A stretch of DNA of 64,000 nucleotides from an uncultured Bacilli bacterium. GTDB taxonomy: Bacteria; Bacillota_I; Bacilli_A; RF39; UBA660. The notes under the pieces are model-generated. The model saw only the letters and a program-made list of their open reading frames with translations, was not told the origin of the DNA and searched no databases. The stretch lies in the NCBI GenBank assembly GCA_934167665.1, contig CAKPLN010000002.1:186001-250000 (forward strand). Reading direction: 5' to 3'. A program made the position numbers and the translations under genes. Shown one piece after another: positions 7,672-16,532 of this stretch (the stretch's first letter is position 1; the number at the start of each line of letters is the position of its first letter).

Positions 7672-9153
7672 ATGAGAGAATTTAGTGAACAAGAGTTAGT
7701 TAGAAGAGCTAAAGTAGATGAAATACGTGAAAGAGGAATAGATCCTTTTGGAAGTAGGTTTGTTGTTACAACAAATTCAAAGAAAATTGTTGATGAATGT
7801 GGAGAATATTCTAAAGAAGAGTTAGATGAGAAAAAAATTCCTGCAATTGTTGCTGGTAGAATTATGACTAAGCGTAGAAAGGGAAGAGCGGGGTTTTTCC
7901 ACATTCAAGATAGATATGGTCAAATACAAATATATATTAGAGAAGATGCTGTTGGCGAAGATGTATATGATTTGTTTAAAAAGTCAGATATAGGTGATAT
8001 CGTTGGTATCGAGGGTGTAGTATTTAGAACTGATATGGGTGAATTGAGTGTTAGAGCTAGCAAATATACTCATTTAGTTAAGGCTTTAAGACCATTACCT
8101 GAAAAGTTTCATGGATTAACTGATATCGAAGAAAGATATAGAAGACGTTATGTTGATTTAATAATGAACGAAGAGTCAAGAAAGGTTGCTTTTACAAGAC
8201 CAAAAATCATTAGATGTATTCAAAAGTTTATGGACAATAGAGGATTTACAGAAGTCGAAACACCAATTCTTTCTACTCTATTAACTGGTGCTTCTGCTAG
8301 ACCATTTATTACGCATCATAATGCTCAAGACTTAGATATGTATTTAAGAATTGCTTTGGAGTTACCACTTAAGAGGTTGCTTGTTGGTGGTATGGAAGCT
8401 GTTTATGAAATTGGTAGAACTTTCAGAAATGAAGGAATGGATCCTAAACATAATCCTGAGTTTACTTTGATGGAAGCTTATCTTGCTTACAGTGATCTTG
8501 AAGGTATGATGGAATTGACTGAGGATATGTATCAAACTATTGCTCGTGATGTAATTGGAAAAATGACTTATAACTTTGGTGGTTATGAAATAAATTTAGA
8601 GGGACCATGGAAGAGAATAAGTATGGTTGATGCTATAAAGGAAAAAACTGGTATTGATTTTAAACAAGAGATGAGTGTAGATGAGGCGTTAGAATTAGCT
8701 TATCAACATCATATAGAAGTTCAAGAACACGAACATACTGTTGGTCATATTATTAACTTATTTTTTGAAAAATATGTTGAAGATACTTTAATTCAACCAA
8801 CATTCTTATATGGTCATCCAATTGAAATTTCTCCATTGACTAAGAAAAATCCTAATGATCCTAGATTTGTTGATAGATTTGAATTATTCATTGCTGGTAA
8901 AGAATTTGCTAATGCATATACTGAATTAAACGATCCAATTGATCAGTTGGAAAGATTCGAAGCACAGTTAAAAGAAAGAGATCTTGGTAATGAAGAAGCT
9001 AACGATATAGATATGGACTTTGTAGAAGCCTTAGAGTATGGAATGCCTCCTGCTGGTGGTATTGGTTACGGAATCGATAGATTATGTATGTTATTCTTAG
9101 AACAAGAATCAATTCGTGATGTTTTATTGTTCCCAACTATGAAACAAAAATAA
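7672..9153 (+). CDS. lysS: Lysyl-tRNA synthetase, class II
   Basis: A 493-residue class II synthetase that charges tRNA-Lys. An N-terminal OB-fold anticodon-binding domain (IVAGRIMTKRRKGRAGFFH, then DRYGQIQIYI) precedes the catalytic core with motif 2 (FRNEGMDPKHNPEFT), the AYTELNDP segment and motif 3 (GGIGYGIDRLCML). Length and domain order are standard. AGGAGGTAA directly precedes ATG 7672. The dus-lysS pairing is the same as in Bacillus. A terminator follows. Confidence 0.98.
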   Translation: MREFSEQELVRRAKVDEIRERGIDPFGSRFVVTTNSKKIVDECGEYSKEELDEKKIPAIVAGRIMTKRRKGRAGFFHIQDRYGQIQIYIREDAVGEDVYDLFKKSDIGDIVGIEGVVFRTDMGELSVRASKYTHLVKALRPLPEKFHGLTDIEERYRRRYVDLIMNEESRKVAFTRPKIIRCIQKFMDNRGFTEVETPILSTLLTGASARPFITHHNAQDLDMYLRIALELPLKRLLVGGMEAVYEIGRTFRNEGMDPKHNPEFTLMEAYLAYSDLEGMMELTEDMYQTIARDVIGKMTYNFGGYEINLEGPWKRISMVDAIKEKTGIDFKQEMSVDEALELAYQHHIEVQEHEHTVGHIINLFFEKYVEDTLIQPTFLYGHPIEISPLTKKNPNDPRFVDRFELFIAGKEFANAYTELNDPIDQLERFEAQLKERDLGNEEANDIDMDFVEALEYGMPPAGGIGYGIDRLCMLFLEQESIRDVLLFPTMKQK

Positions 9154-9165
9154 TTAGATTTTTAA

Positions 9166-9197
9166 AAAGTATGATATGTTTTCATACTTTATTTTTT
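9166..9197 (+). terminator. Rho-independent terminator after lysS
   Basis: A 9-bp perfect stem (AAAGTATGA at 9166-9174 with TCATACTTT at 9182-9190) followed by a T-rich run. Confidence 0.85.
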
Positions 9198-9269
9198 TGT
9201 TTATTTTTGAATAACTAAGTGCTTGTAAATATATGTAAATGTAGTTATAATTATAGTGGGAGGTTAATT

Positions 9270-10955
9270 ATGAAAAAACATAATATTTTAAAAGTCGCTT
9301 TGTGGATTGTACCTGTAATAATTTTATTATTGGCTGTTATTTTTCCTACTAAGGGTTGGGTTTATTTAGTTAATTTAGTTTTATCATTAGCTGAATTAGC
9401 TGGAATAATCTTTAGTTTCAAAGATGAACATAATACTAATAAAGTTCTTTTAGCTACAATTGGATGTTTTTTGATACTTTCTTGGTTAATACCAGCTGCA
9501 TATTTTTCAAGCAAGTACATTGAACAAGGGCGCGTTCAAATGGGATTATTTGACTTAGTAAATTATCCTGTTACAGCGGTTTCTTATTTTGGCTATATTA
9601 CATTTTATGTGTTATGCATTGGTGCTTTTTATGGCGTATTAAATAAGATACCAGCATATCGTTCCTTTTTAGATAGAATTTTGATGGCAGTTAAGGGAAC
9701 TGAAAAGTTTGTATTATTTATAATCATGCTTGTTTTAGCTGCTTTAACTTCTTTAGGTGGAATGCAACTTACATTACTTTGCTTTTTCCCAATGCTAGTT
9801 TCATTAATTCTATTAATGGGATTTGATAAAATGGTTGCTGCTTTAACTTTAGTAGGATCAACTATGATAGGTATAGCTGGAACAACTTATGGTTATAGTA
9901 ATATAAGTATGATTTCTAGTACTTTAGGTGTTGAACTTACTTCAGAGGTTGCTACTAAAATTGTTATTTTAGTATTAGGAATAGTATTACTTTATGTAAA
10001 TACTTTATTGTATATTAAGAAAAACATTTCTAGTTCTAAAGAAGCAAATTCGAAGAAAATTAAAGTAGAAAAAACTACTACTAAAGCTAGTAAAACTAGT
10101 AAATCTTCTTCAAAGAAAAATACTAAGGCAGCTGTAAAAAAGGAAGAAGTTATAGTAGTTACAGAAGATAGTTTAGAGAAGAATGATTTAATTCCATCTG
10201 CTTCTAAAAATAGTAAGCATAGTATTTGGCCATTTGTTGTTAGCTTTGTAATTTTATTTGTTATTGCTATTATGGCATTTATTCCTTGGAGTCAATCATT
10301 TGGAGTTAGTACTTTTGATGACGCTACTACAGCAGTTAGCAAATTTAAATTATTTGGTTTCCCAATTTTTGCTAAATTGTTTGGAACTTTCAATGCATTT
10401 GGATACTGGACTGTTGTTGATTTCTTATTAGTATTGTTAGCTATTGCTACATTACTTGTAATTTTATACAAAGTAAAAGTATCTGATGTTTTGGAAGGTA
10501 TGTTTGACGGAATTAAGAAAGCTTTACCATTAGGAATTGTTGTAATTTTAGTTTATACATGTTTAGTTATGACTACTTATCATCCATTCCAATTAAGAAT
10601 TTATAAAGCTCTTTTAGGATTAGTTGATAAATTTAATTTTGGTACATCACTAGTTGTATCTTCGATTTCAGTATTAGCATCTATATTTAATGCTGATCCA
10701 TCATATACTTTCCAAAGTGTTTTACCATATTTAGCAACAATCATAACTGATCAAACTGCATATCCAGCAATAGCTATTATATTCCAATCTATGTATGGTT
10801 TCACAATGCTTTTTGCACCTACTAGTTTAGTTTTAATGCTTACTTTATCTTATTTAGACATTAACTATTCTAAGTGGTTAAAAAATATTTGGAAATTATT
10901 ATTAGAATTCTTAGTAGTTATATTAATTGTGTTAGCAATTGTTATAATTCTTTAA
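9270..10955 (+). CDS. Polytopic membrane transporter, YfcC/C4-dicarboxylate-carrier-like
   Basis: A 561-residue protein with about a dozen hydrophobic segments in two halves. The halves are separated by a hydrophilic linker (about residues 250-310) rich in Lys, Ser and Thr. The segment LFDLVNYPVTAVSYFGY...LCIGAFYGVLNKIPAYRSFLDRI resembles YfcC-type (C4-dicarboxylate anaerobic carrier-like) proteins, and the short GSTMIGIAGTTYGYS hairpin also fits ion-transporter-superfamily helical hairpins. Substrate unknown. ATG 9270 follows GGGAGG at 9258-9263; the longer in-frame reading from 9219 has no ribosome-binding site. It stands alone between two terminators and has no Bacillus equivalent at this locus. 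Confidence 0.6.
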   Translation: MKKHNILKVALWIVPVIILLLAVIFPTKGWVYLVNLVLSLAELAGIIFSFKDEHNTNKVLLATIGCFLILSWLIPAAYFSSKYIEQGRVQMGLFDLVNYPVTAVSYFGYITFYVLCIGAFYGVLNKIPAYRSFLDRILMAVKGTEKFVLFIIMLVLAALTSLGGMQLTLLCFFPMLVSLILLMGFDKMVAALTLVGSTMIGIAGTTYGYSNISMISSTLGVELTSEVATKIVILVLGIVLLYVNTLLYIKKNISSSKEANSKKIKVEKTTTKASKTSKSSSKKNTKAAVKKEEVIVVTEDSLEKNDLIPSASKNSKHSIWPFVVSFVILFVIAIMAFIPWSQSFGVSTFDDATTAVSKFKLFGFPIFAKLFGTFNAFGYWTVVDFLLVLLAIATLLVILYKVKVSDVLEGMFDGIKKALPLGIVVILVYTCLVMTTYHPFQLRIYKALLGLVDKFNFGTSLVVSSISVLASIFNADPSYTFQSVLPYLATIITDQTAYPAIAIIFQSMYGFTMLFAPTSLVLMLTLSYLDINYSKWLKNIWKLLLEFLVVILIVLAIVIIL

Positions 10956-10962
10956 TTTATAA

Positions 10963-11023
10963 GATAATTGTTTAAAAGATGCTACTTGAATGTGGCATCT
11001 TTTAAAATAATTGTCTTTTTTTG
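10963..11023 (+). terminator. Long hairpin terminator after the transporter
   Basis: An extended stem (GATAATTG..TTTAAAAGATGC.. pairing with GCATCTTTTAAA..ATAATTGTC, 10963-11015) with small bulges, followed by a T run. The outer arms make it almost symmetric. Confidence 0.8.
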
Positions 11024-11087
11024 TTTTACATAATTTGTTGCAATTACTTTCTGTTTAGAAATAAAATTAAGCTATGGAGATGATTAA

Positions 11088-13307
11088 ATGTTTTCTAAGT
11101 TTGATGAAGAGGCTCAGAAGGTTTTGTTGTTAGCGAAGAAAGAAATGACGGAATTATGTCATCCTTATGTTGGAAGTGAACATTTATTACTTTCAATATT
11201 ACATAATACTGATTTACAAATTACAAAATTGTTAAAAGAATATGGCATAACTTATGAAAATTATAGAAATGAAATTATTAGGGTTATTGGTATAGGTAAA
11301 ACTACTAATAATTGGTTTTTATATACACCATTATTAAAAAGAATTATAGAGAATGCTATTTATGATAGTAAAGATGATGGAAATATTGTAACTGTTGAAA
11401 AGTTATTTATTTCTTTATTGGAAGAAGGCGATGGTGTTGCGAATAGAGTTTTACTTGGAATGAATGTTGATATTGATGTTTTATATGAAAAATTTTCTAG
11501 TAACTATTCTAATTTGCGTCGAATGCATAATAAAAAATTGCTTCTAGAGGATTTTGCGATTGATTTAAATGAAAAGTATAAAGTTGATGGTTTTGATCCG
11601 GTTATTGGTAGAGATGCTGAAGTTAATCGTATTATTGAAATATTATTACGTAGGACTAAGAATAATCCACTTCTTATTGGTGAAGCTGGTGTTGGAAAAA
11701 CGGCTATTGTTGAAGAGTTTGTGCGAAGAGTGGTAGTTGGTAATGTTCCTAAGAAACTAGAAAGAGTACGGGTTTTAAGTGTTACAATGGCATCTTTAGT
11801 AGCTGGTACAAAATATAGAGGAGAGTTTGAAGAGAGAATAAATAAAATTATAAGTGAATTAGAAAAAGAAGATGATGTTATTCTATTTATTGATGAAATG
11901 CATACTTTAGTTGGTGCTGGTGGTGCTGAAGGAGCAATTGATGCAGCTAATATTTTAAAACCGTATTTAGCTAGAGGGAAAATCAAAGTAATTGGTGCTA
12001 CTACTAAAAAGGAGTACAGTAAATATTTAGAAAAAGAGAAGGCATTAGACAGGAGATTTCAAAAGATTTATATAGATGAACCTAATCTAGAGGCAGTTAG
12101 AGAAATATTACTTAAAACTAAGTCTATTTATGAAAATTATCATGGAGTAAGAATTTCTGATAGTATGATTGATTTAATTATTGAGTTGTCAAATAAGTAT
12201 GTTAATCAGGGACATCTACCTGATAAGGCCATAGATATTTTAGATGAGGCATGTTCTAAGGCTTCTGTTGTTGATAATTTTTATGAGAGGAAGGCTAAAA
12301 AGCTTGCTAGTGAAATTAATTTAGTTAAGTCTGAGAAAAATGAAGCTATTATTAGTCATGATTATAAATTAGCTTTAAAACTTAAAACAAAACAAGAAAA
12401 GTTAGAGTCTATGGCTAATCTTTTAAATGAGAAAGATGATGGCTCAGATGTTATCAAAGAGTTAACTAGTGATAATATTTATGATGTTATTTTTGATAGA
12501 ACAAAGATTCCTGTTAAAAGCATTATGTCTTTGAACTATAAAAAAATATATTCTCAGTTGACTAAGAATATTATTGGTCAAGAGAGAGCTATTAAAGAAG
12601 TGTTGGATGTTATAACTAAAAGTAAGAAAAATGTTCCTATATCACTCTTTTTAGCTGGGAAAAGTGGTGTTGGTAAAACTTATTTTGTAAAAGAATATGC
12701 AAAACTATTATATCCTCCAGAAGCTTTTATAAAAATTGATATGAGTGAATTTAAAGAGAAACATACTATTAGCAAAATAATTGGTTCACCTCCTGGTTAT
12801 GTTGGTTATGATGATAATAATTTTGTTTTAGCAAAAGTTAAACAAAACCCATATTGCATCATTTTACTTGATGAGGTAGAAAAGGCTCATCCTGATGTTA
12901 TTAGACTTTTTTTACAAGTTTTCGATGATGCTCGAATGACATCTTCAATTGGTGATGTTGTAGATTTTAGTCATGCTATAATTTTTATGACTTCTAATAT
13001 TGGCACATCTCAAGATGGTATTGGTTTTGGTTCTACTAATGATATTCATATTAAGAATAAACTTAAAGATTTTTTGGGACAAGAATTTGTTAATAGATTG
13101 GATGCGGTTATTTGTTTTGAGGAAATTTCTGATAAAACTATAACTAAAATTATTGAAAAGGCATTAAAAAAGGCTTGTATAAATACTTTTTCCCCAGAAC
13201 TAGTGGAAAAAATAAAAAAAGAATCTGATTTTACTAATTATGGAGTAAGAAAACTAAGTAAAATTGTGGATAAATATATTGAAGATGAATGTATTTGTAA
13301 TCATTAG
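11088..13307 (+). CDS. clpC: ATP-dependent Clp protease ATPase subunit ClpC
   Basis: A 739-residue Hsp100 unfoldase feeding ClpP. Order: N-domain with two Clp_N repeats (residues 1-140), AAA1 with Walker A GEAGVGKT (198-205) and Walker B LFIDEMHT, a short middle coiled coil (KKLASEINLVKSEKNEA... to ~460), AAA2 with Walker A AGKSGVGKT (~522-530) and Walker B ILLDEVEKAHPDV. The IGFGS loop that docks to ClpP is retained. It is about 70 residues shorter than B. subtilis ClpC (810), mostly at the C-terminus, and the sensor-2 GAR motif reads GVRKL. The ctsR-mcsA-mcsB genes that precede clpC in Bacillus are absent. ATG 11088 follows GGAGATGA. Confidence 0.92.
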   Translation: MFSKFDEEAQKVLLLAKKEMTELCHPYVGSEHLLLSILHNTDLQITKLLKEYGITYENYRNEIIRVIGIGKTTNNWFLYTPLLKRIIENAIYDSKDDGNIVTVEKLFISLLEEGDGVANRVLLGMNVDIDVLYEKFSSNYSNLRRMHNKKLLLEDFAIDLNEKYKVDGFDPVIGRDAEVNRIIEILLRRTKNNPLLIGEAGVGKTAIVEEFVRRVVVGNVPKKLERVRVLSVTMASLVAGTKYRGEFEERINKIISELEKEDDVILFIDEMHTLVGAGGAEGAIDAANILKPYLARGKIKVIGATTKKEYSKYLEKEKALDRRFQKIYIDEPNLEAVREILLKTKSIYENYHGVRISDSMIDLIIELSNKYVNQGHLPDKAIDILDEACSKASVVDNFYERKAKKLASEINLVKSEKNEAIISHDYKLALKLKTKQEKLESMANLLNEKDDGSDVIKELTSDNIYDVIFDRTKIPVKSIMSLNYKKIYSQLTKNIIGQERAIKEVLDVITKSKKNVPISLFLAGKSGVGKTYFVKEYAKLLYPPEAFIKIDMSEFKEKHTISKIIGSPPGYVGYDDNNFVLAKVKQNPYCIILLDEVEKAHPDVIRLFLQVFDDARMTSSIGDVVDFSHAIIFMTSNIGTSQDGIGFGSTNDIHIKNKLKDFLGQEFVNRLDAVICFEEISDKTITKIIEKALKKACINTFSPELVEKIKKESDFTNYGVRKLSKIVDKYIEDECICNH

Positions 13308-13357
13308 TATTATTTTTTTAATTATTATGGTATACTAGGCGCAGAGAGGTGATAAAT

Positions 13358-14755
13358 TTGAAATTATATAATACATTAACTAAAAGAGTTGAGGAATTTA
13401 TTCCTAATGAAGAAGGTCACGTTAAGATGTATACTTGTGGTCCTACAGTTTATCATTATGCTCATATTGGAAATTTACGTACTTATATTTTTGAAGATAT
13501 ATTATTAAAAGGGCTTGAATTTTTAGGTTATTCAGTTGAGAGAGCCATGAATATTACAGATGTTGGTCATTTGACTAGTGATGGTGATACTGGTGAAGAT
13601 AAGATGGCTAAAGGTGCTAAGCGTGAAGGTAAGACAGTTTATGAAATTGCTGATTTTTATACTAAAGCATTTTTTGATGATATGGCTGATTTAAATATTA
13701 AAAAGCCATCTATTATTGAAAAAGCTAGTGATCATATTGATACATATATTAAGATGATAGATAAAATGCTTTCTGACGGTTATGCCTATATATCTAACGG
13801 GAATGTTTATTTTGATATTAGTAAAGCTAAGGATTATTATAAATTATCAGGAAAAAATCAAGAGGATTTAAAGATTGGTGTAAGGGAGACTGTAGAAGAG
13901 GATAAGTCTAAGAAAAATCCAGCAGATTTTGTATTATGGTTTACTTTATCTAAGTTTGAAAATCAAGCTATGAAATGGGATTCTCCTTGGGGAGTTGGTT
14001 ATCCTGGTTGGCATATAGAGTGTTCTGGTATTGCTTCTCTTACTTTGGGAGAATATTTAGATATTCATTGTGGTGGAGTTGATAATATTTTTCCTCATCA
14101 TACTAATGAAATTGCTCAAAGTGAGGCTTATTTTGGACATAAATGGTGTAATTATTGGTGCCATGGTGCTCATTTAAATGATAGTACTGGTAAGATGAGT
14201 AAATCTAAGGGGGAGTTCTTAACTTTATCTTTATTGAAAAGTAAGGGATATAGTCCTTTAGATTATAGATATTTCTGTTTGAATAGTCATTATCGTAATT
14301 CCTTAGTTTTTAGTTATGATTCTTTAGATATTGCCAAAAACGCTTTGACTAAATTGAAAAGCCGTGTTTTGGCGATTAATGCTAGTGGGGATATTAATCT
14401 AGAACAGAAAAAATATTATCACGATAAATTTGCTGAAGCTTTAGGAAATGATTTAAATACGGCTTTAATGTTAACTGTTTTATACGATTTAGTTAAAGAT
14501 GATACAGTTAATGGTAATACAAAGATTAATTTGATTTCAGAGTTTGATCAGGTTTTATCTCTTGACTTATTAAAAAGTGATGTTAAGGATTTATCTGATG
14601 ATTTGAAAAATGAAATAATTAGGAAAATAGAAGAACGTAAGGAAGCTAAAAAGAATAAGGATTTTGCTAAAGCTGATTTAATCAGGGATGAATTATTAAA
14701 TAGGGGTGTTAAAATCATTGATACCCGTGATGGAACTACATATGAATTATTATAA
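13358..14755 (+). CDS. cysS: Cysteinyl-tRNA synthetase
   Basis: A 465-residue class I synthetase. HIGH-type motif HIGNLRTYIFEDI, zinc-binding CGPTVY..., WHIECSG, HHTNEIAQSEA and the KMSKS motif GKMSKSKG are all visible; the C-terminal helical segment ends KADLIRDELLNRGVKIIDTRDGT. TTG 13358 is chosen (giving MKLYNTLTKR, the usual family start) because the AGAGGTGAT ribosome-binding site at 13345-13353 overlaps the alternative GTG at 13349. A -10 TATACT lies at 13331-13336. Position between clpC and mrnC matches Bacillus (radA, disA, ispD/F, gltX, cysE missing). Confidence 0.96.
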   Translation: MKLYNTLTKRVEEFIPNEEGHVKMYTCGPTVYHYAHIGNLRTYIFEDILLKGLEFLGYSVERAMNITDVGHLTSDGDTGEDKMAKGAKREGKTVYEIADFYTKAFFDDMADLNIKKPSIIEKASDHIDTYIKMIDKMLSDGYAYISNGNVYFDISKAKDYYKLSGKNQEDLKIGVRETVEEDKSKKNPADFVLWFTLSKFENQAMKWDSPWGVGYPGWHIECSGIASLTLGEYLDIHCGGVDNIFPHHTNEIAQSEAYFGHKWCNYWCHGAHLNDSTGKMSKSKGEFLTLSLLKSKGYSPLDYRYFCLNSHYRNSLVFSYDSLDIAKNALTKLKSRVLAINASGDINLEQKKYYHDKFAEALGNDLNTALMLTVLYDLVKDDTVNGNTKINLISEFDQVLSLDLLKSDVKDLSDDLKNEIIRKIEERKEAKKNKDFAKADLIRDELLNRGVKIIDTRDGTTYELL

Positions 14756-14780
14756 GGAACTAAATTTTTGGTTCCTTTTA
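14754..14780 (+). terminator. Terminator between cysS and mrnC
   Basis: AAGGAAC (14754-14760) pairs with GTTCCTT (14771-14777) across a 10-base loop and is followed by T; it overlaps the cysS stop. An extended -10 TATAAT at 14792-14797 restarts transcription for mrnC. Confidence 0.65.
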
Positions 14781-14812
14781 TGTTGTTGTGTTATAATTAC
14801 TGTGGTGATATT

Positions 14813-15187
14813 ATGCAAACAAGAGAGATTAATGTTTTGGTTCTTGCTTATTTAGGCGATACCATATATGAAAATTATGTAAGAAAATTTTTGATAAAAA
14901 AGGGTATAGCAAATGTTAACTTACTTCAAAAAGGGGCTATTGCTTATGTTAGTGCCAAAAGTCAGGCGTCTTTTTTGACTAAAATGATTGATGATGGTTT
15001 TTTAAATGATGAAGAAGTAGTTGTCGTTAAAAGGGCTAGGAATTATAAAACAACATCGCATCCTAAAAGTTGTGATATTGTTACATATAAATATGCTACT
15101 GGTTTGGAAAGCTTAATTGGTTATCTTGATTTAGAAAATAGAAGGGAAAGAATAGATGAAATTATGAAATTTATTCTTGGTGAATAG
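14813..15187 (+). CDS. mrnC: Mini-ribonuclease III (MrnC)
   Basis: A 124-residue RNase III catalytic domain without a dsRNA-binding domain; in B. subtilis it matures the 23S rRNA ends. The signature LAYLGDTIYENYVRKFL (Asp in the metal site) and the segment RRARN-like KRARNYKTTSHPK followed by YKYATGLESLIGYL are typical. ATG 14813 is preceded by GGTGAT; a longer in-frame reading from 14768 is unsupported. It overlaps rlmB slightly or abuts it. cysS-mrnC-rlmB order is conserved in Firmicutes. Confidence 0.94.
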   Translation: MQTREINVLVLAYLGDTIYENYVRKFLIKKGIANVNLLQKGAIAYVSAKSQASFLTKMIDDGFLNDEEVVVVKRARNYKTTSHPKSCDIVTYKYATGLESLIGYLDLENRRERIDEIMKFILGE

Positions 15188-15188
15188 T

Positions 15189-15890
15189 ATGTTAGTTTAT
15201 GGTAGAAATGTTGCTAAAGAATTATTGCAAAATAATAATAAAAAAGTGATAAAAATTGCTTTACAAGATGGTTTTGATGATAAAGATTTAAAATTACTTA
15301 TTGAAAAGAGAAAAATTCCAGTACAATATATGTCAAAAAGAGAAATTGATCATTTGGCAAACGGTGTTCATCAAGGTATAATTCTAACTATTCCGGACTA
15401 CGAATATAAAGATATTAACGAAATACTTGAAAGAAACCCATCATTTGTTGTTATTTTGGATCATATTGAAGACCCTCATAACTTTGGAGCTATAATACGA
15501 ACTTGTGAAGCAGCAGGAGTTGATGCAATTATAATTCCAAAAGATCGCCAAGTTCAAATTAATGCTACAGTTATGAAAACTAGTGCTGGAACGCTTGATA
15601 GAATGTCTATTGTTTCTGTTACTAATTTGGTTAATACAATTGATTTCCTTAAGAAAAATGGATTTTGGGTTGTTGGTACTGCACTTGAGGATAGTGTTGA
15701 CTATCGTACGATTGATTATTCTGGTAATATTGCTTTAGTTATTGGTAACGAAGGTGCAGGAATGTCTCAATTAGTTAAAAAGAATTGTGATTTTGTAGCA
15801 AAAATTCCAATGTATGGTGAAACTAATAGTTTAAATGCTAGTGTTGCTGCAGGTATTATGATTTATGAAGTAGTCCGTAATAGAAAGTAG
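15189..15890 (+). CDS. rlmB: 23S rRNA (guanosine-2'-O-)-methyltransferase RlmB
   Basis: A 233-residue SpoU/TrmH-family methyltransferase with a trefoil knot. The N-terminal substrate-binding domain (MLVYGRNVAKELL...YMSKREIDHLANGVHQGI) precedes motif 1 (VILDHIEDPHNFGAIIRTCEAAG), motif 2 (LVIGNEGAGMS) and motif 3 (NSLNASVAAGIMIYE). ATG 15189 is taken; TTG 15177 and GTG 15180 are in-frame alternatives inside mrnC. The next gene of Bacillus, rae1 (yacP), is missing, and the sigma factor follows directly. Confidence 0.95.
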   Translation: MLVYGRNVAKELLQNNNKKVIKIALQDGFDDKDLKLLIEKRKIPVQYMSKREIDHLANGVHQGIILTIPDYEYKDINEILERNPSFVVILDHIEDPHNFGAIIRTCEAAGVDAIIIPKDRQVQINATVMKTSAGTLDRMSIVSVTNLVNTIDFLKKNGFWVVGTALEDSVDYRTIDYSGNIALVIGNEGAGMSQLVKKNCDFVAKIPMYGETNSLNASVAAGIMIYEVVRNRK

Positions 15891-15898
15891 AGGCGTTA

Positions 15899-16483
15899 AT
15901 GGACTATAAAAAACTTAATGATTATGAAGTTATGTACATGATAAAAGAAAATGATGAATATTCAAGGGAAATTTTATTAAAAAAATATATGCCAATTGTT
16001 AGTAAGATTTCATCTAAATATTTACCTTTTGTTAAAATGTATGGATCCGACTTTGATGATTTGTTGCAAGAGGGTATGGTTGCACTTAATAAGGCAATTG
16101 ATAGTTATGATGATAATAGTGGAGCTTTATTTTATACTTATGTTTTAATTTGTGTAGAAAGACACATTATTACATACTGTCGACGAGTTAATAATAAAAA
16201 GAATTATTTTTTAAATTCTAGTGTTGATGTTGACGATTATTATTTTTTAAGCGATGATAAGGCTTCAATAGATTTGTTTGTTAGCGAAAAGCTAACGGAA
16301 GAGGAATTTAAGAAGTGCAAAAATGCTTTTGATATCAAATATAGTAGTGTCTTAGAACTTAGATACAATGGTTTTACTTATAAAGAAATTGGTAATTTAC
16401 TTGATATTTCTATTGGTACAGTTGATGCTAGATTATCTAAAATTAGAAAATATTTTAAGGAAAGATATAATTTTAATTCTTAG
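15899..16483 (+). CDS. sigH: RNA polymerase sigma factor, SigH-like
   Basis: A 194-residue sigma-70 family protein at the exact genomic position of B. subtilis sigH (after rlmB/rae1, before secE-nusG). Region 2 is visible (LLKKYMPIVSKISSKYL...DFDDLLQEGMVALNKAIDSYD...FYTYVLICVERHIITYCR), as is a region 4 helix-turn-helix (VLELRYNGFTYKEIGNLLDISIGTVDARLSKIRKYF). In Bacillus SigH switches on early sporulation and competence genes; presence of yabG, yabP and spoVG here makes a similar role plausible. It diverges considerably from Bacillus SigH, so the symbol rests on synteny and architecture. ATG 15899, 8 bases after rlmB. Confidence 0.82.
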   Translation: MDYKKLNDYEVMYMIKENDEYSREILLKKYMPIVSKISSKYLPFVKMYGSDFDDLLQEGMVALNKAIDSYDDNSGALFYTYVLICVERHIITYCRRVNNKKNYFLNSSVDVDDYYFLSDDKASIDLFVSEKLTEEEFKKCKNAFDIKYSSVLELRYNGFTYKEIGNLLDISIGTVDARLSKIRKYFKERYNFNS

Positions 16484-16532
16484 TGTTTGTATTTTTTCAG
16501 GTTTCAGTTTAAAATTATAATAGGTGAATGCT

